A stretch of DNA of 64,000 nt from DASVHS01 sp038244815 (lineage in GTDB: Bacteria; Acidobacteriota; Thermoanaerobaculia; Gp7-AA8): NCBI GenBank assembly GCA_038244815.1, contig JBBRTB010000013.1, positions 58,398-122,397 on the forward strand. Reading direction: 5' to 3'. The notes beneath the pieces are model-generated. The model searched no databases, was not told where the DNA came from, and worked only from the letters and a program-made list of their open reading frames with translations. Shown one piece after another: positions 7,170-16,397 of the stretch; positions within the stretch are counted from its first letter, which is position 1, and each line of letters begins with the position of its first letter. The position numbers and the translations under genes were made by a program.

Positions 7170-8626
7170 AGCGGCTGGCACTCTCGCTGCTCGTCTGTCT
7201 GCCGGCTTTCGCCGCGGACGGCCAGCCGCGCATGGCGTCGGACTTCGAGATCGCGCGGATGAAACAGCAGATCGCCACTTCGCGCGATTTTCTCTCCCAG
7301 CTCTCCGGCCACCTCAACCTCGGCGACCTCTACCTGTCGCGCAGCGAAAGCGAGACGGCGCGCTCCCAGTACGCAATGGCGCTCGAGATCGCCGGCAGGG
7401 AAGCACGCCGCGCGCGCAAGGCATCGGACATCATGCGTTACGCGACCGCGGTCGGGTACTCGGCACTCGCCGATGCGAGACTCGGGAAGGACGGCGCGGC
7501 GTTCGATGCGGCCGAAGAAGCGATTCGCTATACGAGCGGTTCGGCGAAGTCGTGGAACCTCTACTCGTCGGCCATGACACTGCTCGGCAGGACGGCGAAA
7601 GCTGCGAGCGCGGCCCGGAACGCGGTCACGATCGCACGGGGGGAGCTGGCGCGTTCGCCAACCGTCGCCAATCGCCTCGACCTTGCCACGAATGAGTACA
7701 CGCTGGCCTCGGCGGTCGACGACGACCGCCAGGCAGAGCTGTTGCTGCGCGAGATCAAGGTCAGTCTCCGCTCCGACGATTTTGCAGCGTTGCGACGCGA
7801 CATCGCTCGCCGTGAGTCGTTCGAGATCTACTCTTCGGCGCGCGGTGACGCCGCGGCGTATCTGTCGCTCCTGAATCGCGCCGGACTGCGGCTGGCCGGT
7901 CTCCTGGAAAAGCGCGGCGACGTGGACGGTGCGCGGCACGAATACGAAAGCGTCCTGGCCTCGCGGACGGACGATCCCACGGCGCTCTCGGCGCTGGCGC
8001 GTCTCTCGACCGCGGATGAACAGCAACGCTATTTCGCGCAGGCCTTCGACGCCAATCCGTTTTCGATGACCCTCATTCGCCAGTACCAGCGGCATATCGA
8101 CGAGAACACCGCCATCCCCGGGGAGGACACGGCAGGTGCGCGCATGCGCGCCGCGCTCATCGAGATGCAGCGCGGTGAGAATCGCCTCGCGCGCACGACG
8201 CTCGACTCGCTGGTCGCGCAGTTCCCCGGCAACGACACGCTGCGTGCGTTACGGCGACAGACCGAGGTCACTGCAGGCGTCCCGGCGTTTCTGACGAGCA
8301 ACCGGAGCGGCGTCGCACCGTCATCCGCCGAGCTCCGCCAGATCATCGGCCTCCTGCAATCGGACGGGCTCACGCCGGAGCAGCGCGCCTCGCTCGACCA
8401 GACCACGCTCACCAGTGCCGTGACGTTCGACTCCGCGACGAAGAACGACGGGCAGACCATTTTCGAGAGCGGGTCGATCGGCGGTGTGCGCTTCCGCTTC
8501 GGCGAGCCGACCGCGTTCACCGGCACGTTCCCGATGCAGGCCCGGCTCACCTACCGCATCCTCGGCGCCACCGAGAGCGGCGGCGCCGACGCGTTGCTCC
8601 TGGAGCCCGTGAGGATCGCGCCATGA
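7166..8626 (+). CDS. Secreted TPR-type repeat protein
   Basis: The 486-residue protein has a clean Sec signal peptide (MKRLALSLLVCLPAFAADG) and then helical repeats: NLGDLYLSRSESETARSQYAMALE, YTSGSAKSWNLYSSAMTLLG and DVDGARHEYESVLASRTDDP look like TPR units. The C-terminal 100 residues (after about 380) are a separate beta-rich part ending in a FRFGEP/AFTGTFPM region. No enzyme motif is visible. ATG 7166 overlaps the previous stop by four bases and the downstream gene starts by the same ATGA overlap, so the three products are translationally coupled and probably work together in the periplasm. Confidence 0.8.
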   Translation: MKRLALSLLVCLPAFAADGQPRMASDFEIARMKQQIATSRDFLSQLSGHLNLGDLYLSRSESETARSQYAMALEIAGREARRARKASDIMRYATAVGYSALADARLGKDGAAFDAAEEAIRYTSGSAKSWNLYSSAMTLLGRTAKAASAARNAVTIARGELARSPTVANRLDLATNEYTLASAVDDDRQAELLLREIKVSLRSDDFAALRRDIARRESFEIYSSARGDAAAYLSLLNRAGLRLAGLLEKRGDVDGARHEYESVLASRTDDPTALSALARLSTADEQQRYFAQAFDANPFSMTLIRQYQRHIDENTAIPGEDTAGARMRAALIEMQRGENRLARTTLDSLVAQFPGNDTLRALRRQTEVTAGVPAFLTSNRSGVAPSSAELRQIIGLLQSDGLTPEQRASLDQTTLTSAVTFDSATKNDGQTIFESGSIGGVRFRFGEPTAFTGTFPMQARLTYRILGATESGGADALLLEPVRIAP

Positions 8627-9615
8627 AACGGCTGCTCATCATCGTGCTGTTCGCTGCATCGGCGCGGGCTCAGGTCGTGGCCATGGCCGGCCGCGACACC
8701 GTCGTCGCGCACGACGGCCGCGTCGAACTGTTCGACGCAAACCTGAGCCGCGTCTGGTCCGCCGAAGGAGTGGCCGACGTCTCGCGCGTCGTCGTCGGAC
8801 AAGGACGCGTCGCCGTGATCGACTCGTTCGCCAACACCGTGGCTATCATCGATCTGGCCAACGGGAACGGGGAACGGATCGCCACCGGCGAGACTCCCGT
8901 CGATGCCGCGTTCGCCGGCGGCGATCTCTTCATTCTCGACCGCGACGCCAACCGTCTCCAGCGTGCGGGCGGCGGATCGGTGACGCTTGCCCCCGATCCG
9001 GCGTATCTGCGCGCGGCCGGCGGCCGGCTCTTGGTCTATTCGCGGCTGGAGGGCGTGGTGCAGGAGATCGATCCGCGGCAGATGCGCATCACGCGCAAGC
9101 TGGCCATGGCTCCGTTCGCGTCCGATTTCGAAACCGACGGCCACACCGGCTATCTCGTTTATCCAGGCGAAGCGAAGCTGCGGACGTTTTCGGTTCCCTC
9201 GATGACGGCGACGGGCGACGTCGGCGCCGGCGTCGTTCCTGTCGATCTGGCCGTGGCCTCGCGCGCGAATGTGCTTTCCGCGTCGCGGCTGGCGCTTGCC
9301 GATCCGTCCGCGAAACGCGTATGGATCGTGGAGGGCTCCGAGTCGGTCAGCCGCGCCGTGACTCGCGGATTCCTGCGCGGCCTTCTCGGTCTCGGGCTGT
9401 TTTCGCCGCAGAGCTCGCAGTTCCCGACCGGTGTCGACCGCGTCATGACGCGCGGCTCGATCACCCTGGCGTACGACTCCACCTCGCGCACGCTCTACCG
9501 CGTCCGCGGCTCGAAAGGAACAGCCATCGCCACCGACGTCGCACCGGGCGGTTTTGCGATCGCCAGCACCGGCGTTACTGTCTGGCAGAAAGGTGTCCTC
9601 CGGCTCATCCGTTGA
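8623..9615 (+). CDS. Secreted beta-propeller-like protein
   Basis: The 330-residue protein has a short signal peptide (MKRLLIIVLFAASARAQ) followed by recurring blades of about 40 residues with GGDLFILDRDANRLQR, AGGRLLVYSRLEGVVQEID and HTGYLVYPGEAKLRTFSVPS. The pattern is typical of NHL/WD-like propellers that act as binding scaffolds; I see no catalytic residues. One loop carries a hydrophobic GFLRGLLGLGLFSP segment. Third gene of the envelope operon, coupled by ATGA to the TPR gene; the following gene is 28 bp away. Confidence 0.7.
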   Translation: MKRLLIIVLFAASARAQVVAMAGRDTVVAHDGRVELFDANLSRVWSAEGVADVSRVVVGQGRVAVIDSFANTVAIIDLANGNGERIATGETPVDAAFAGGDLFILDRDANRLQRAGGGSVTLAPDPAYLRAAGGRLLVYSRLEGVVQEIDPRQMRITRKLAMAPFASDFETDGHTGYLVYPGEAKLRTFSVPSMTATGDVGAGVVPVDLAVASRANVLSASRLALADPSAKRVWIVEGSESVSRAVTRGFLRGLLGLGLFSPQSSQFPTGVDRVMTRGSITLAYDSTSRTLYRVRGSKGTAIATDVAPGGFAIASTGVTVWQKGVLRLIR

Positions 9616-9643
9616 CGGTACGCCGGTTGCAGCACCAGGACCG

Positions 9644-10594
9644 ATGGCCGAACAGAAGCAATGCATCCGGTGCGACCGCCCGATCGACTCGTACGCGCGG
9701 ATCTGCCCCTACTGCAACTGGGATCAGTCCGATGCGGCGGTCACACGCGACGAGCAGACGCCGGCACAGGTCTACGTCCCCCCCGCGGATGTCCCGTGGC
9801 GCAAGTACGCTCTCATGGCCGGAGGAGCCGTGTTGCTCCTCGTCGCCGCATTCGCGCTCGGGTCGAAAATACAAGGTCACAAACCTCCCGTCCGCGGGAT
9901 GGAGCAGCAGGAAGAAGCCGACAAGACGGCCACTGCAACCGCGACGGCCGCCCCGGCCCGACCGGCACCTCATGCCGATGTGATGCTGGTTCCAGTCAAC
10001 AGCAATGACACCGTCGCGGTCGACCAGCCGATCACGAGCGCGCCCGCGCCCACGCAGACCGAAGGCGTGCCGGCGGAATACCAGCGCAGCGACGCTACAG
10101 CGGTGTCTTCGGTCGAGTACGCGCAGCTCGCCGCGCGCGCGCAGGCGGAGAAAAAGGCGAAAGAACAGAAGGAAAAAACCACCGATCCCCGCTCTCTGAC
10201 CGGTCCCGCGTACGCGCAGGATGCAACGGCGAAGCGTGAGGAACCGCCGCAGATGTCCTCATCGGCGGAGCCCCCGCCGCCGATGAGGACATCGCCGGCT
10301 GAATCGCCGAACCCTCCGTCGAGCGAGCCCGCCCGCGTCATCGTGAGCACCCGTCCCGTCCCGCAATACCAGCCCCTTCCCGACATTCGGGTCAGGGAAA
10401 CGACCGTCGTCCGCCTGCAGCTCACCATCGGCGCCGACGGAAGAGTGAAAGAAGTGAATGTGCTCCAGGGCGTCGCCGGCCAGACCTCGAAGATCATCAG
10501 CGCCCTGCAGTCGTGGCGCTTCAAACCAGCCACCGAGAACGGGACACCGGTCCCGGCACCTTTCAACGTCGATCTATCATTCCGCGGACAATGA
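9644..10594 (+). CDS. Zinc-ribbon, membrane-anchored TonB C-terminal domain protein
   Basis: The 316-residue protein combines an N-terminal zinc ribbon (CIRCDRP...CPYC, residues 7-23), a single membrane helix at about 52-73, a long Pro/Ala/Lys-rich spacer, and a C-terminal TonB-like domain (RVKEVNVLQGVAGQTSKI, ALQSWRFKPATENG). The topology puts the ribbon in the cytoplasm and the TonB domain in the periplasm, where it would contact outer-membrane or periplasmic partners. MAEQKQCIRC at 9644 is chosen as start because the ribbon begins there. A cytoplasmic zinc ribbon fused to TonB_C is unusual compared with classical TonB. Stop overlaps the next gene (ATGA). Confidence 0.82.
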   Translation: MAEQKQCIRCDRPIDSYARICPYCNWDQSDAAVTRDEQTPAQVYVPPADVPWRKYALMAGGAVLLLVAAFALGSKIQGHKPPVRGMEQQEEADKTATATATAAPARPAPHADVMLVPVNSNDTVAVDQPITSAPAPTQTEGVPAEYQRSDATAVSSVEYAQLAARAQAEKKAKEQKEKTTDPRSLTGPAYAQDATAKREEPPQMSSSAEPPPPMRTSPAESPNPPSSEPARVIVSTRPVPQYQPLPDIRVRETTVVRLQLTIGADGRVKEVNVLQGVAGQTSKIISALQSWRFKPATENGTPVPAPFNVDLSFRGQ

Positions 10595-11118
10595 AGAAGG
10601 TTTCCTGCGCAGCCTGCCGTCACAAGATCGATGCTTCGGCGAAGGTGTGCCCGTATTGCGGAGCGGATCCGTCGACGGGTGCGAAAGGCGTCGACACGAA
10701 CGCGCTGGTCGAGGAGATGTTCAAGCCCCGCCGCGTCTCCGCATCCGAAAACGTCCTCGAATACGCGCGCCAGCGTCAGGGCATCGTCATCGCCGTCAGC
10801 GCCGTCGTGCTGTTCCTCCTGCTTGCGGCCCTGCATCAGTTCGCCACGATGAGAAACGAACGCGCCGTGTCCACGGCCCCTGCCGTGCCGCTCACGGAGA
10901 TCGCTGACGTCAGCACGCAGGCTCAGGAGACGAAGCCCGAGCCGATGCCGAAGCTCGAATTTCAATATCAGGGCCGTCCCGAGACGATGCGCACGTTCAT
11001 CGTCGAATCGGGCGCGGTGACCCCGCCGGAAGTCGTCGCCGAACAGCAGGCCGCGGCCGAGGCGGCAGCGGCGAAGCAGCAGGCCGCCGCACCCGCGCCG
11101 GCGGCACGGCCACAGTAG
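10591..11118 (+). CDS. Zinc-ribbon single-pass membrane protein
   Basis: The 175-residue protein has the same layout as its neighbour: zinc ribbon CAACRHKIDASAKVCPYCG at residues 6-24, a membrane helix at about 67-86, and a periplasmic tail. That tail is low in structure and ends in an Ala/Gln/Pro-rich stretch. It has no TonB domain. The ribbon and spacer resemble those of the upstream TonB-like protein, suggesting duplication or pairing of the two. Coupled on both sides: ATGA with the gene before, TAGTG with the gene after. Confidence 0.78.
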   Translation: MKKVSCAACRHKIDASAKVCPYCGADPSTGAKGVDTNALVEEMFKPRRVSASENVLEYARQRQGIVIAVSAVVLFLLLAALHQFATMRNERAVSTAPAVPLTEIADVSTQAQETKPEPMPKLEFQYQGRPETMRTFIVESGAVTPPEVVAEQQAAAEAAAAKQQAAAPAPAARPQ

Positions 11119-11711
11119 TGATCGAGCTCGTCGTCCTCGCCACCCTTGCAGTCATCGTCATCGGGCTCGTGGCGTACATGCGCGCGCAGAAGCCGGTGAC
11201 GACGGCGCAGAAGCTGATCCAGATGCACCGCTATGAAGAGGCGGCTGCGCTTCCCGAGTTTCATCGGGCCGAGGCGCTCAAGCTTCTCGGACGGTTCGAC
11301 GACGCCATCGCCGAGTACCGCCGTTCGAACGACCCGGCCGCGCAGGAAGGAATCGCGCTGGCACTGGCTCACCAGAAGCGCGATCTCGGCGAGGCGCAGC
11401 GGATCATGGAGAACACCATGAATCTCCACCCGCAGATCCTCGAGTTTCAGGCGCTCGGCCTCGCCTACATTCTGCTTCGGCGCGGCGAGCGCGACGCCGC
11501 GTTACGCCTCTATCGCGACAACGCCGAACTCCTGGAGACGCGGTTTCGCGACGACTACACCGATCCCGATCCTCTCCTCGCCGAGACGCTCGTCATGTAT
11601 GCGGAGCTGGCGGACGCGGCGGGCGAGCGGGATCGGGCAGCGGAGCTGCGAACGCGCGCTACGGCGTGGGCGCCGGGAAGCGTCTGGGACGCACCAGCCG
11701 GCCTCAGCTGA
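11118..11711 (+). CDS. Membrane-anchored TPR protein
   Basis: The 197-residue protein begins (GTG 11118) with a membrane anchor (IELVVLATLAVIVIGLVAYM) and continues with TPR-like helices (HRAEALKLLGRFDDAIAEYRR, LGLAYILLRRGERDAALRLYRD, YAELADAAGERDRAAELR). It is the last gene of the six-gene envelope operon and ends head-on into the serine hydrolase gene with an 8-bp overlap. Likely an assembly or scaffolding factor; function unknown. Confidence 0.75.
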   Translation: MIELVVLATLAVIVIGLVAYMRAQKPVTTAQKLIQMHRYEEAAALPEFHRAEALKLLGRFDDAIAEYRRSNDPAAQEGIALALAHQKRDLGEAQRIMENTMNLHPQILEFQALGLAYILLRRGERDAALRLYRDNAELLETRFRDDYTDPDPLLAETLVMYAELADAAGERDRAAELRTRATAWAPGSVWDAPAGLS

Positions 11712-12774
11712 GAGCCAGGCGGTGAAACTCGCCGCGGATCTTCTGCATGGCGACCGGACCGGCCACCGGATGCACGCGATTGGTCATCAGCACCATCACG
11801 CGCTCGCGGTCGGGATCGATGAACACCGAAGTTCCGGTGAATCCGGTGTGACCGAACGCGCGCGGCGAGAGCATCCCCGTCGCGCTGTGTTTCGGAAAAC
11901 TCAGGATCCAGCCGAGCCCCCGATTCTCTTCCAGGCCCTCGGTGAAGTTCCTCGTCGATTCGGCAAGCAGCGCGGGAGGGACGAGCGTTCCGTCCAGCCA
12001 GCCTCGGGCGATGCCATACACCGCCCGCGCCGTCGCGAAGAGTCCCGCGTTTCCCGCGGTGCCGCCGGCATAGTATGAGTTGCCGTCGTGAGTCTCGCCC
12101 CAGACCAGTCCGTCGCGAAACCCGTCGAAAACGATCTTGCGATCGGCGCACATCACGCGCTCCCAGCGCTGTCCCCACTCCGTCGCTGCAATGCGCGGAC
12201 GGAGCGACGACGGTGGACGAAACATGGCGTCGCCGAGTCTGAGCCGCTCGATAATCCGCTCGTTGGCCAGCGCCACATAGTCGCCGTAAAGGCGCTCGAG
12301 GGCGATCCAGAGCAGGACGAAGTTGAGGTCGGAGTAGACCACGCGGGTGCCGCGGGGATATTCGGGGCCGTGTTCGAGGATGGCGTTCCGATAGAGATCT
12401 GCTGTCCCCGATCCCCGCTCTCCCGCATACGCATACGCATACAGCGGTAGCCACGCCCGCAGTCCCGACGTATGCGTGAGCAGATCTCGGTAGCGAAACC
12501 CTTCGAATTCATCGTCGAGCCTGATGCGCCCCTCATCCACCGCCTGCAGCACGAGCGCCGTCGTGATGAGGGGCTTGGTGATGGAGGCGCAGTCGTAGAT
12601 CGTATCGATCGACGCCGGGACCCGCAGCGGCACCGATACGGAATTTCCTAATGCATTTTCATATTCTATTTCGTGTGGATTTCCGACGGCGTACACCGCT
12701 CCGGGAAACGACCCCACGTCGATCTCGTGCTGCAAAAACCGATCGATGTCGCGTTTGCCCTGCACAAGTCGCAC
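11704..12774 (-). CDS. Serine hydrolase, beta-lactamase class C / penicillin-binding protein family
   Basis: The 356-residue protein has the serine-active-site signature SITK near residue 65 (SxxK), the YSDLN motif near 145 (YxN-like, Tyr as general base) and GHTGFTGTS in place of KTG near 310. The family includes esterases, D-aminopeptidases and class C beta-lactamases; no lipid or carbohydrate domain is attached and no signal peptide is visible, so cytosolic or weakly exported esterase/peptidase action is likely. Start GTG 12774. It is divergent from smc. Confidence 0.85.
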   Translation of the reverse strand: MRLVQGKRDIDRFLQHEIDVGSFPGAVYAVGNPHEIEYENALGNSVSVPLRVPASIDTIYDCASITKPLITTALVLQAVDEGRIRLDDEFEGFRYRDLLTHTSGLRAWLPLYAYAYAGERGSGTADLYRNAILEHGPEYPRGTRVVYSDLNFVLLWIALERLYGDYVALANERIIERLRLGDAMFRPPSSLRPRIAATEWGQRWERVMCADRKIVFDGFRDGLVWGETHDGNSYYAGGTAGNAGLFATARAVYGIARGWLDGTLVPPALLAESTRNFTEGLEENRGLGWILSFPKHSATGMLSPRAFGHTGFTGTSVFIDPDRERVMVLMTNRVHPVAGPVAMQKIRGEFHRLALS

Positions 12775-12803
12775 TGGAGCATGTGCGCCGCATACCTGTC
12801 AAC

Positions 12804-12832
12804 GCGACAAGTTGAAATTCAGGTGCTACTCT
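12804..12832 (+). promoter_or_regulatory. Promoter for smc
   Basis: GCGACA (4 of 6 to the -35 consensus), a 17-nt spacer, then an extended -10, TGCTACTCT, ending at 12832. The start codon at 12867 has AAGGAA about 5 nt upstream, so this transcript has a normal short leader, unlike many neighbours. Confidence 0.5.
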
Positions 12833-12866
12833 CGCCCCGTCCAGACCAACGAAGCGAAAAGGAACG

Positions 12867-15800
12867 ATGCTTCGACTCGAAAAGCTCGAAATCGCCGGTT
12901 TCAAGTCCTTCTACGACCCCGCACAACTGACGTTCCCCTCTCCGCTCACGGCCGTTGTCGGCCCGAACGGCTGCGGGAAGTCGAACATCTGCGACGCCAT
13001 CATCTGGGTCCTGGGCGAAAACCGGGCCGCGCACATCCGCGGTGAGACCATGGAGGACGTCATCTTCCAGGGCTCGGCTCGGCGCCGGGCGCTGAGCATG
13101 GGCGAAGTCTCGCTCACCCTGGCCGTGAGCAACGGCGACAGCAACCATCCGATGGCCGACGACGGCCGCATCACCATCAATCGCCGCGTGTTCCGGACCG
13201 GCGAGTCGGAGTTCCGTCTGAACGGCCGGCGCGTGCGCATGAAGGACATCTCCGACATCCTCATGGACACCGGCCTGGGCATCCGCAACTACTCGGTGAT
13301 GGAGCAGGGCAAGATCGATCTGATCCTCTCCAACAAGCCGCAGGACCGCCGCCGCCTGATCGAAGAAGCGGCCGGCATCACGAAATACAAGACCAAGCGC
13401 CGGGCGGCGGAGCTGAAGCTCGAGGAGACGCAGCAGAACCTCTTGCGCATCGACGACACGCTCGCCGAGGTCACGCGCAATCTCAATTCATTGAAGCGCC
13501 AGGCCGGGAAGGCCCGGCGCCATCGCGAGCTATCCGACGAGCTCTCCACGGCCAAACGCGCGCTTTATAAAGGCCGCATCGTCGTCGCGGAGAGCGAACA
13601 GCACACCGCCGAGGGGGCGGTGGCCGAAGCGCAGTCACGCGAGGGCGAACTGGCCGCGCAGCTCGGAACGGACGAAGCCGCCCTCACCGAAACGCGCACC
13701 AGCCACTCCGGACGCGCGGCCCGCGCATCCGCCGTCCGCGAGGAGATGGCCGGACTCACCGCCGACGTCGAGCGCCTGCGCTCGTTCCTGGAGCAGTCCG
13801 AGCTCAACCTCGGCGATCTCGTGCAGCGCATCGGCAACGCGCGCGCCCAGATCGCGTCGCTCGAAGCCGAAGCCGCCGAGCAGCAGCAGCTCCTCGACGA
13901 GAAGTCGGCCGCCCTCGACGCGGCGCGCGGGGAACGCAACCGCCTGCGCGAAGTATCCGACCAGGTCGAGCGCGACCGTCAGGAACGCTCCGACGAAGTG
14001 CGCCAGCACGAGAAGTCGCTGCAGGACGCGCGCGAATCCCTCATGGGGACGATCGCCAGGATCTCCAATGCCCGAAACCAGGTGCATCAGATCGAGATCG
14101 CCGTCGAGAAATGCGAGTTCTATCTGATGAAGCTCACCGAAAGCGCGCGGCGCGCGCTGGAGAGCCGCGACGGCGCGCGCCACCTCATGACCTCGTGGGA
14201 GCAGCAGGTGGCCGAGGCGGAGCAGGCGCTCGTCGGCGCCCAGCACGCGGCGCGCGAATCGCAGCGGCATCGCCACGAGCTCACTGCCCGCCGCGACGAC
14301 ATGCGCGAGTCGCTGGCCGGTGCGCGCGACCGCGTGTCGCAGACGACGTACAGGATCGATTCGCTCCGCTCGCTGCTCACGTCACTCGAATCGCAGGACG
14401 AAGACGTCCGCCGCGCCATCCTCGAGCTCATCCCCAGTGCCACCGCAGCGACCGAGGCGGTGCAGGCCGCCGTGGGCTATGAAGCGGCGCTGGACACACT
14501 GCTGCGCGAAGTCTCGAAAGCAGTCGTCGTCGACGACAGTGAGACGGTCGTGCAGGCCATCGCTCGCCTGCGCGAGCGAGGCGCCGGACGCGGTGCGTTC
14601 GTGGCGCTGGATTCCGCCGGGCTGGCTGGAGACTCGGCCCTGCGTGGAAACGCGCATCACTCGGTCCTCGGACACGGCAGAGTCGCTGACGCCGTCCGTC
14701 GGGCCATGCCCGAGGCGTACATCGTCGGTGACCTGCGGCAGGCCATCGAGCGCTCGAAGGAGAAACCCGGCGCGACGTTCGTCACGCTGGACGGCGACAT
14801 CGTCCACGGTCCGCTCATCATCGGCGGCAAGAGCGAGAACGCCACACCGGGCGTCTTCTCGCTCAAGCGCCAGCTCACCGATCTCGAAACACTCCTCGGC
14901 AGCGAGGAAGTGCGCGCCACCGGTCTGGCTGCCGAGATCCAGACCATCGAGGACGAGCTGCGCACGGCCGACGATGCGCGCATCCTCGCGGAAGAGCGTG
15001 CCCGCGCCGCAGAGCAGGAACTGCGCGACCGCCGCGGAAACCGTGAGCGTGCCGCCGCCGAGCTGGAGCGCTTCGAGAAGGATCTGCTCGTGGCGTCGGA
15101 AGAGCAGACGCTGTACATCGAAGAGAAGGAACAACTGATCGCGCGGAAGAACGCGGCATTGCAGGATCTGGCCACGCTCGAGAAGATCGAGGCGGGCACG
15201 CACGAGCAGATCCGCCAGCACGAGGAACAGATCGTGTCGTCGCGCGCCGAGTTCGAGCGCGTGACCGAAGTGGCATCGAAGGCCCGTGTGGACGTCGAGG
15301 CCGCGACGGGCAACGTGAACGCCGTGCAGCGCGAGCACGAGAACCTCTCGCGCATCGTCATCTCTCTCGGCGCCCGGGCCACGCAGTTGCAGCAGGAGAT
15401 CGAAGCACTCGAGCAGAAGCAGCGCGACACGCAGCGGGCGCTGGAAGATGCGCGCGTGCAGCGGGAGTCATCGATCGGCAAGCTGCAGGAGCTGTCCGAG
15501 CTGCGCATCTCGCTGGAGGCCGAAGTGACGGGGCTGGCGGTGCGCCTCCAGGAGCTCGAAGCACGCGCGGTGGGGGCTCGCGGGGTGTGGAACGAGGCCA
15601 AGAACGGCCTCTTCGAGTCGGAGCGCCGGCTCGATCGCGCCAAATCGGCGTTCGAGTTGTTGCGCGAACAGATCTCCATGGACCTGCACGCGGGAGTGGA
15701 CGCACTCGCGGAGATCGTCCCGCCGGCGGATGACGAAGCGCGCTCGGTGCTGGAAGCGGAGGTGGCCAGGCTGGCCGATCAGATCGAGAAGATCGGACCG

Positions 15801-16397
15801 GTGAACGTGCTGGCCATCGACGAGCACAACGAGCTCGAACAGCGCGAGTCGTTTCTGCGTACACAGCGCGACGATCTCGTGCAGTCGATCGAGTCCCTGC
15901 GCGCCACCATCCGCAAGATCAACCTGACCTCGCGGGAGCTGTTCCGCGACGCCTTCGAGAACGTGAACAAGGCCTTCGGCGAGATCTTCATGTCGCTCTT
16001 CGGCGGAGGGGCGGCGCGCATGCAGCTTCTCGACGAAGAAGACGTGCTGGAAAGCGGCATCGAGCTCGTGGCCCAGCCGCCCGGCAAGAGGAATCAGTCC
16101 ATCGCCCTGCTCTCCGGCGGCGAGCGCGCCCTCACCGCCCTGGCGCTGCTGTTTGCGATCTTCCGCTACAAACCGTCGCCGTTCTGCATCCTCGATGAGG
16201 TCGACGCGCCGCTCGATGAGGTCAACAACGAGCGCTTCGTGCGTCTGGTGCGCGAGATGTCCCGCGACACGCAGTTCATCGTCATCACGCACTCGCGCCG
16301 CACGATGGAAGCCGCGGACGTGCTCTACGGCGTGACGATGGAAGAAGCGGGCTGCTCGCGGCTCGTCTCCGTGAATTTCGCCGACGTCGAGGCCTGA
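12867..16397 (+). CDS. smc: Chromosome segregation protein SMC
   Basis: The 1176-residue ATPase has the full SMC layout. A head domain carries Walker A GPNGCGKSN (32-40). A long coiled coil is broken by a hinge at about 500-640, with ATFVTLDGDIV at its exit. A second coiled coil leads to the C-terminal head, with LSGGERALTALALLFAIF and the Walker B FCILDEVDAPLD. It organises and segregates chromosomes with ScpA/ScpB, which are not encoded here. Length is normal for bacterial SMC. The last 73 bp overlap antisense with the PAP2 gene. Confidence 0.97.
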   Translation: MLRLEKLEIAGFKSFYDPAQLTFPSPLTAVVGPNGCGKSNICDAIIWVLGENRAAHIRGETMEDVIFQGSARRRALSMGEVSLTLAVSNGDSNHPMADDGRITINRRVFRTGESEFRLNGRRVRMKDISDILMDTGLGIRNYSVMEQGKIDLILSNKPQDRRRLIEEAAGITKYKTKRRAAELKLEETQQNLLRIDDTLAEVTRNLNSLKRQAGKARRHRELSDELSTAKRALYKGRIVVAESEQHTAEGAVAEAQSREGELAAQLGTDEAALTETRTSHSGRAARASAVREEMAGLTADVERLRSFLEQSELNLGDLVQRIGNARAQIASLEAEAAEQQQLLDEKSAALDAARGERNRLREVSDQVERDRQERSDEVRQHEKSLQDARESLMGTIARISNARNQVHQIEIAVEKCEFYLMKLTESARRALESRDGARHLMTSWEQQVAEAEQALVGAQHAARESQRHRHELTARRDDMRESLAGARDRVSQTTYRIDSLRSLLTSLESQDEDVRRAILELIPSATAATEAVQAAVGYEAALDTLLREVSKAVVVDDSETVVQAIARLRERGAGRGAFVALDSAGLAGDSALRGNAHHSVLGHGRVADAVRRAMPEAYIVGDLRQAIERSKEKPGATFVTLDGDIVHGPLIIGGKSENATPGVFSLKRQLTDLETLLGSEEVRATGLAAEIQTIEDELRTADDARILAEERARAAEQELRDRRGNRERAAAELERFEKDLLVASEEQTLYIEEKEQLIARKNAALQDLATLEKIEAGTHEQIRQHEEQIVSSRAEFERVTEVASKARVDVEAATGNVNAVQREHENLSRIVISLGARATQLQQEIEALEQKQRDTQRALEDARVQRESSIGKLQELSELRISLEAEVTGLAVRLQELEARAVGARGVWNEAKNGLFESERRLDRAKSAFELLREQISMDLHAGVDALAEIVPPADDEARSVLEAEVARLADQIEKIGPVNVLAIDEHNELEQRESFLRTQRDDLVQSIESLRATIRKINLTSRELFRDAFENVNKAFGEIFMSLFGGGAARMQLLDEEDVLESGIELVAQPPGKRNQSIALLSGGERALTALALLFAIFRYKPSPFCILDEVDAPLDEVNNERFVRLVREMSRDTQFIVITHSRRTMEAADVLYGVTMEEAGCSRLVSVNFADVEA

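Noticed and set aside
5958..7181. 407-codon minus-strand frame over the VWFA gene
   Set aside because: Opposite strand has signal peptide, VWA motifs and coupling to the operon; the minus frame has no domain and would bury the attenuator.
14382..15679. Long minus-strand frames within smc
   Set aside because: They are antisense to a complete SMC coiled coil with no recognisable domain; common in GC-rich DNA.
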